Origin: Salinimicrobium sp050750585
Lineage (GTDB): Bacteria > Bacteroidota > Bacteroidia > Flavobacteriales > Flavobacteriaceae
Assembly: GCF_050750585.1 (NCBI RefSeq)
Contig: NZ_JBOJLM010000001.1
Coordinates: forward strand, 186,001-250,000
Direction of reading: 5' to 3'
DNA length: 64,000 nucleotides
Shown here: positions 61,701-64,000 of the stretch, piece after piece
Numbering within the stretch: the stretch's first letter is position 1
How the letters are laid out: each line of letters starts with the position of its first letter
The notes under the pieces: model-generated
What the model saw: only the letters and a program-made list of their open reading frames with translations
Database searches by the model: none
What the model was told of the DNA's origin: nothing
Translations under genes and position numbers: made by a program

Positions 61701-61912
61701 ACATTCAGCATAAGAAGATTGGAAAGAAAATTCTACTTTTTGTTAGAGAACAAAATGTTGATGAATATGGATTCACAATGTCATACACATTTTTAGGGAA
61801 AACAGAATTTATTAAATCTCAAGGAGCAAAACCAATGAGTGTAGAATGGAGGCTTCTTGAACCTATGCCTTCATACATTTTAAAAGAAAGTCAAAAATTA
61901 GCTGTTGGGTAA
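58766..61912 (+). CDS. PLD nuclease-DEAD/DEAH helicase-DUF3427 protein
   Basis: 1,048 residues. A helical N-terminus (1-140) is followed by a phospholipase D-type nuclease module: HAK at 224-226 (RLHAKAYLF) and GSSNLS at 242-247. Then a superfamily 2 helicase: Walker A ATGTGKT (349-355), DEVH (443-446), TATPER (469-474) and motif VI GRGLR (647-651). The C-terminal ~250 residues are DUF3427 (LFHWQSQNSISPNSPKG, KKILLFVREQ). Only one PLD HxK half is seen, so the nuclease would act as a dimer. Codon use is AT-rich, unlike the flanking genes. It is the centre of a three-gene operon and probably acts on foreign DNA. Confidence 0.9.
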   Translation: MNFETGLYEQLINKLVANKLSLVDTQKFHISETTLDKEEASQHLSIYLAETIKYALNEIKEKDRPLLQIELSNKIIQLLATELKNLDLTENLIETEGKILQAVFSKLDFPYSNLEARLKEITPYTRLSQSELFTGNNVGISLESELRKEILSSDEISWLVSFIKYSGIRIFKKELEEFTNSGRKLKIITTSYMGATDVKAVEYLSSLPNTEIKVSYNSEHERLHAKAYLFLRNSGFHTGYIGSSNLSRSALTNGLEWNLKVTTQEIGHIIDKFQKTFETYWEDPEFEFYEKGRDREKLSSALKRQSSYGTNQITTFFDLKPYPYQEEILSKLQSEREVHNRNKNLLVAATGTGKTVISAFDFKRFYLENPSAKFLFVAHRKEILQQAQITFQHVLRNANFGELWVDGNEPVNYNQIFASVQTLNNRLHKLGLGSNFFDYIIIDEVHHIVANSYRPILKKFAPNILLGLTATPERMDGGDIAEDFHNKIAAEIRLPEALNRKLLSPFQYFALSDTIDLSNVNWRNGKYEVNELTKLYTENDRRVSDIIHNCEEYLTDTHDVQALGFCVSQEHARYMAEKFTIAGLKADYLVSSNSSSREGVRNKLFKKEINYLFVVDIFNEGVDIPNIDTVLFLRPTESLTVFLQQLGRGLRLAENKDCLTVLDFVGNARAEYDFEHKFRALVGKTHTSIIKEIEDEFPHLPLGCSIVLEKKAKEVILKNIREATEFRRPQILLKIQQFKHHSTLPLTLNNFLEFHHFELRQIYKKGSWKRLCADAKVIPDFDEPQEKELTSCMQKKLMYCNSLSYLEFIQKIISPKANLNLLTEEEQIMLLMFHYDVWQEAGTKLNFVNAKESIASLRNNPVMLQEMQEFTEHLIEKIEFVEKEIDLDFPFPLKLHSRYNREEILAAIGMSTFSKKSSNREGAAFNKNVNVEALFVTLKKTEKEYSPTTMYEDYAVNKTLFHWQSQNSISPNSPKGESYIQHKKIGKKILLFVREQNVDEYGFTMSYTFLGKTEFIKSQGAKPMSVEWRLLEPMPSYILKESQKLAVG

Positions 61913-61918
61913 AAGGAT

Positions 61919-62899
61919 ATGTCCGAAGAAGTAGTAATAAAATATTCAAACCAATTCAAAAAGTTGAGATGCGCCTATGTAAAAGGTATGGGCAAGGCTC
62001 CTCACAAGCCTATTTTATTACTTTCAATACTTCAACAAATTTCCAAAGGTATTATAACCACAAACCGGATTTTTATCACTGCCGAACTACTGCTCGCTTT
62101 TAAGCAAAATTGGAATCAACTTGTCCATACTGATCATAAACGAAATTTTTCCCTTCCATTTTTTCATTTAAGGTCAGAGCCATTCTGGTATTTAGTTGCA
62201 AAACCAGGAAAAGAGATTATTACCACTAGTTCAAAAAGTATAAAAAGTTTTAAGAATCTAAAAGAATCTATTGCGTTTGCAGAAATTGACCGGGAACTTT
62301 TTCTACTCCTTCAGGAAATTCCGAATCAGTTATGGTTTGAATACCTGATTTTAGAGACCTACTTCGCTAACAGTAAATCCATTTACTTAAGACCAGAAAG
62401 AAATTACGAAGAAGAAAATATTGAATATGCAATCTTAAATGAGCCTAAAGAGGTTTATCAAAATCATATCCAAAGATTAAGAGAAACCATGGAAGAAGAT
62501 GAATATGAAGAGGAATTATTTGTTCGTGGCGGTCTATTTAAGAAAACCATTCCAAGGATCTATAATCATACCTGTTGTATTACCGGAATGAAAATACAAT
62601 CTTCTCATAATCTCCAGATGATAGATGCCTGTCATATTTATCCATTTAGCCTTTCCGGAGATGATACTGTGACTAACGGGATTGCATTATCACCTACGCT
62701 CCATAGAGCTTTTGACAGAGGTCTAATAACAATCAATTCCGGTTTTTTAGTAAGAGTTTCGCCTTCTATTCAGGAAGATGAATCAAAATTCAATCTCTCA
62801 CAATTTGAAGGACAACAAATTATTCTTCCCGAAAAAGAAAAACATTTTCCCTCACAAGAGTCTTTAAGTTGGCACAATAAGGAGGTTTTTCTTCTCTAA
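61919..62899 (+). CDS. HNH endonuclease with SBD-like N-terminus (type IV restriction candidate)
   Basis: 326 residues, 6 bp after the helicase. The C-terminal nuclease (PF13391-like HNH) has ACHIYPFSLSGDDTVTNGIA with H239 and N253, and SPTLHRAFDRGL with H262. Residues ~20-100 (GKAPHKPILLLSILQQIS, then SLPFFHLRSEPFWYL) resemble the sulfur-binding domain of ScoMcrA-type enzymes, which recognises phosphorothioate DNA. That reading is from motif memory and needs a profile search. If right, it is a type IV restriction enzyme for modified DNA. It is followed by a hemN remnant. Confidence 0.82.
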   Translation: MSEEVVIKYSNQFKKLRCAYVKGMGKAPHKPILLLSILQQISKGIITTNRIFITAELLLAFKQNWNQLVHTDHKRNFSLPFFHLRSEPFWYLVAKPGKEIITTSSKSIKSFKNLKESIAFAEIDRELFLLLQEIPNQLWFEYLILETYFANSKSIYLRPERNYEEENIEYAILNEPKEVYQNHIQRLRETMEEDEYEEELFVRGGLFKKTIPRIYNHTCCITGMKIQSSHNLQMIDACHIYPFSLSGDDTVTNGIALSPTLHRAFDRGLITINSGFLVRVSPSIQEDESKFNLSQFEGQQIILPEKEKHFPSQESLSWHNKEVFLL

Positions 62900-62933
62900 A
62901 TATTGGACCTTTTTCAATTAACCTATCTAATCC

Positions 62934-63071
62934 CTAAACCGTCATCGAGAACAACCTCGTCTCCGGTTTATTTCTTTGAAGCAGCAGGTCAAAAGCCATA
63001 CAGATGTTCCTTACAAAAGGACGTCCCGATTCTTTTACGATGAGCTTTTTATCTTCGAATTTAAGTCGGCT
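62934..63071 (-). pseudogene. hemN: 3'-end remnant of a hemN-like gene
   Basis: The minus-strand frame reads SRLKFEDKKLIVKESGRPF then VRNICMAFDLLLQRNKPETR and LFSMTV before the stop at 62934. The end GRxxVRNICMxFDxxL...FSxxx is the C-terminus of oxygen-independent coproporphyrinogen III oxidase (HemN). A stop (TGA) lies directly upstream at 63072-63074, so nothing of the catalytic part is left. The last ten codons match the partial gene at 63971-64000 at 29 of 30 bases. It is a detached copy of that gene's end. Confidence 0.75.
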
Positions 63072-63215
63072 TCAGTTAAGCATTTGCTAAGCGGTTTCAT
63101 TTATGAATCTGACGGAAAGACACCGGCCGAAGGGGTGGTCGTTTACATTCACCATACCAATGCAGAAGGCGTATACGTATCCGGAGAAAAGCCAGAAATT
63201 CTGTGGGAAACTGAT
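63072..63215 (+). pseudogene. Fragment of an intradiol-dioxygenase-like protein
   Basis: The plus-strand reading KHLLSGFIYESDGKTPAEGV then VVYIHHTNAEGVYVSGEKPE has the strand pattern of intradiol ring-cleavage dioxygenase-like/CarboxypepD-type proteins of Bacteroidota (GxIYxSDGKTPAxxV, YxHTNxxG). It lies between the hemN remnant and the toxin and has no proper ends, so it is gene debris. The frame from 62976 covers it but starts inside the hemN fragment. Confidence 0.5.
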
Positions 63216-63502
63216 TTAAATTTTATGTTTTTCGGGATTATGTCTGGTATCAAAAACTTGTAAAACTACTATTCCATTCCCCATTGCACGATAAATTATT
63301 TTAAAATGTCTAATTATTATCCTCCTGTAATTCCCTGGTAAAGTTTCCTCTACCTGGTACTGCTCTAAAAAAACGAGGTTTTTGACCCCCTCCAGAATTT
63401 CACCAATAATTTTATCAGCCAGATCGGGATTTATTTCAGCATAGAACTGCCATATATGTCGGAGGGAAATTTAGCGGGGTTTGTCCAAATTATTTTCTCC
63501 AA
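63216..63502 (-). pseudogene. ParE/RelE-type toxin with a one-base frameshift
   Basis: From a TTG overlapping the antitoxin stop (63500-63502), the frame reads MEKIIWTNPAKF. A second frame then continues SLRHIWQFYAEINPDLADKI, ...NYRRIIIRHFKIIYRAM and ends VLQVFDTRHNPEKHKI at 63216. Adding one T to the run after AAATTT (near 63464-63470) restores a ~95-residue ParE/RelE toxin in one frame. The break is either a real inactivating deletion, an assembly error, or a slip site. The catalytic C-terminal residues (RH, Y, R) are intact. Confidence 0.78.
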
Positions 63503-63741
63503 TTCCTGATTTCTTCCTCTAATTGATCCTGTGTACTAAAATTGCCCTTTCTATATTCGGCCTCAGCTTCAGAAATTTCCTTTTGAAACTCCTCTCTATT
63601 TAAAGGCTTTCCCTGTACGGTATAAGCTACTATGGAATCATTTTCATAATTCTCCACCAGGGCCTGAACTTCTTTTAGTACCGTTTCATCAGCTTTATTT
63701 ATGTAATCCACTAACCTGCGCCTCAATTCTATAGCTTCCAT
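63490..63741 (-). CDS. Antitoxin of the ParE/RelE-type pair
   Basis: 83 residues: helical N-terminus (IELRRRLVDYINKADETVLK) and a charged C-terminus (AEAEYRKGNFSTQDQLEEEIRNWRK). The segment VQGKPLNREEFQKEISEAEA matches antitoxins that accompany ParE/RelE toxins in Bacteroidota. The toxin overlaps its 3' end. With a frameshifted toxin the antitoxin would be a lone, harmless remainder. No operator was identified upstream. Confidence 0.8.
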   Translation of the reverse strand: MEAIELRRRLVDYINKADETVLKEVQALVENYENDSIVAYTVQGKPLNREEFQKEISEAEAEYRKGNFSTQDQLEEEIRNWRK

Positions 63742-63970
63742 CTCATCATTTTTATTAAAGATAATGAATTCAACCGATCCTTCAATTCCTATTTATTTCC
63801 AGATGATATGTGCCAAATTTAAGGTGAATTGGGTATCGATCGGAGGTAATGCAAAAAAGTAAGGCAATAAGAATGAACTTCTTCATCCGAAGTTGAAAGA
63901 GGAGCAGAATACCGCTAGCGGCAGATTCCTTCAGTCACTATCTGGCTCCTTCGGAATGACGTAAAGAACC
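63742..63970. other. Intergenic stretch with decayed coding remnants
   Basis: It holds a 34-codon minus-strand frame from ATG at 63886 (MKKFILIALLFCITS then a truncated tail), a signal-peptide-like stub with no real body, and a short repeat-like TCCTTCGGAATGACG near 63946. No intact gene is seen. Confidence 0.45.
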
Positions 63971-64000
63971 CTAAACCGTCATAGAGAACAACCTCGTCTC
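63971..64000 (-). CDS. hemN: 3' end of a hemN-like gene (cut by right edge)
   Basis: The last ten codons of a minus-strand gene, ETRLFSMTV and a stop at 63971. It ends identically to the remnant at 62934, where the same tail is preceded by GRPFVRNICMAFDLLLQR, typical of HemN. The rest lies outside the window, so the intact state is unknown. HemN is the oxygen-independent coproporphyrinogen III oxidase of haem synthesis, a fitting partner for micro-oxic respiration genes. Confidence 0.6.
   Translation of the reverse strand, partial: ETRLFSMTV

Noticed and set aside
62976..63263. 95-residue plus-strand frame as a gene
   Set aside because: It starts inside the reverse strand of the hemN remnant, contains only a dioxygenase-like fragment, and ends over the toxin C-terminus. 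It is debris of several genes, not one gene.

Overview
The window looks like a chromosomal segment of a marine-type Flavobacteriaceae (Bacteroidota), of the Gramella/Salegentibacter/Zunongwangia kind. The reasons are promoters of the TAnnTTTG type, scarce Shine-Dalgarno sequences, and families typical of the group: SusC/FepA-like TonB receptor with CarboxypepD_reg domain, DUF4374, DUF2723, fused CcoNO, lipobox 'SC' lipoproteins and BlaR-like M56 proteins with a TonB C-terminus. The genus is inferred from gene content only.

Layout. 1-2.6 kb is an accessory edge: a receptor-type gene cut by the window, a PIN-domain toxin/antitoxin pair with an inverted-repeat operator, and a tyrosine recombinase. 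2.6-6.8 kb holds a polysaccharide deacetylase, a large DUF2723 membrane protein and tRNA-Gln. 7-11.4 kb encodes a CheB-CheR-PAS-histidine kinase fusion with a partner response regulator. 12-19.5 kb has a remnant of an ammonium transporter, a HAD phosphatase and the glutamate synthase operon gltB-gltD. 20-26.4 kb is an iron/siderophore module (AraC regulator, TonB receptor, DUF4374 lipoprotein, PepSY protein).

28-48 kb is a micro-oxic/denitrification island: truncated haemoglobin, a Crp/Fnr regulator, thioredoxin, a CoA-transferase, two YceI proteins, a porin, the cbb3 oxidase operon (ccoS-NO-Q-P-G-fixH-safE), the copper nitrite reductase operon (nirK-nirV-like-SCO) and the copper ATPase ccoI. 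Five promoters here carry a TGA-N6-TCA site whose centre lies exactly 36.5 bp upstream of the last base of a TAnnTTTG-like -7 element. This points to one class II Crp/Fnr regulon, probably run by the Crp/Fnr gene in the same stretch.

48-58 kb carries housekeeping and envelope genes (YihY, a Na+/H+ antiporter, an XRE-S24 regulator, three small acidic lipoproteins, a coiled-coil membrane protein, DUF456, and a BlaI/BlaR/TPR operon). 58.2-62.9 kb is an AT-rich transferred operon: Nudix hydrolase, PLD-DEAD helicase-DUF3427, and an HNH nuclease whose N-terminus resembles a phosphorothioate-DNA-binding domain. It is a good candidate for a defence system. 62.9-64 kb is a gene graveyard bounded by two copies of a hemN-like 3' end, holding a frameshifted ParE-type toxin next to an intact antitoxin and a dioxygenase fragment.

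Across the window a 19-bp palindrome (TCAAAAATG-S-CATTTTTGA, often within a longer symmetric unit) occurs about ten times, each time in an intergenic gap.
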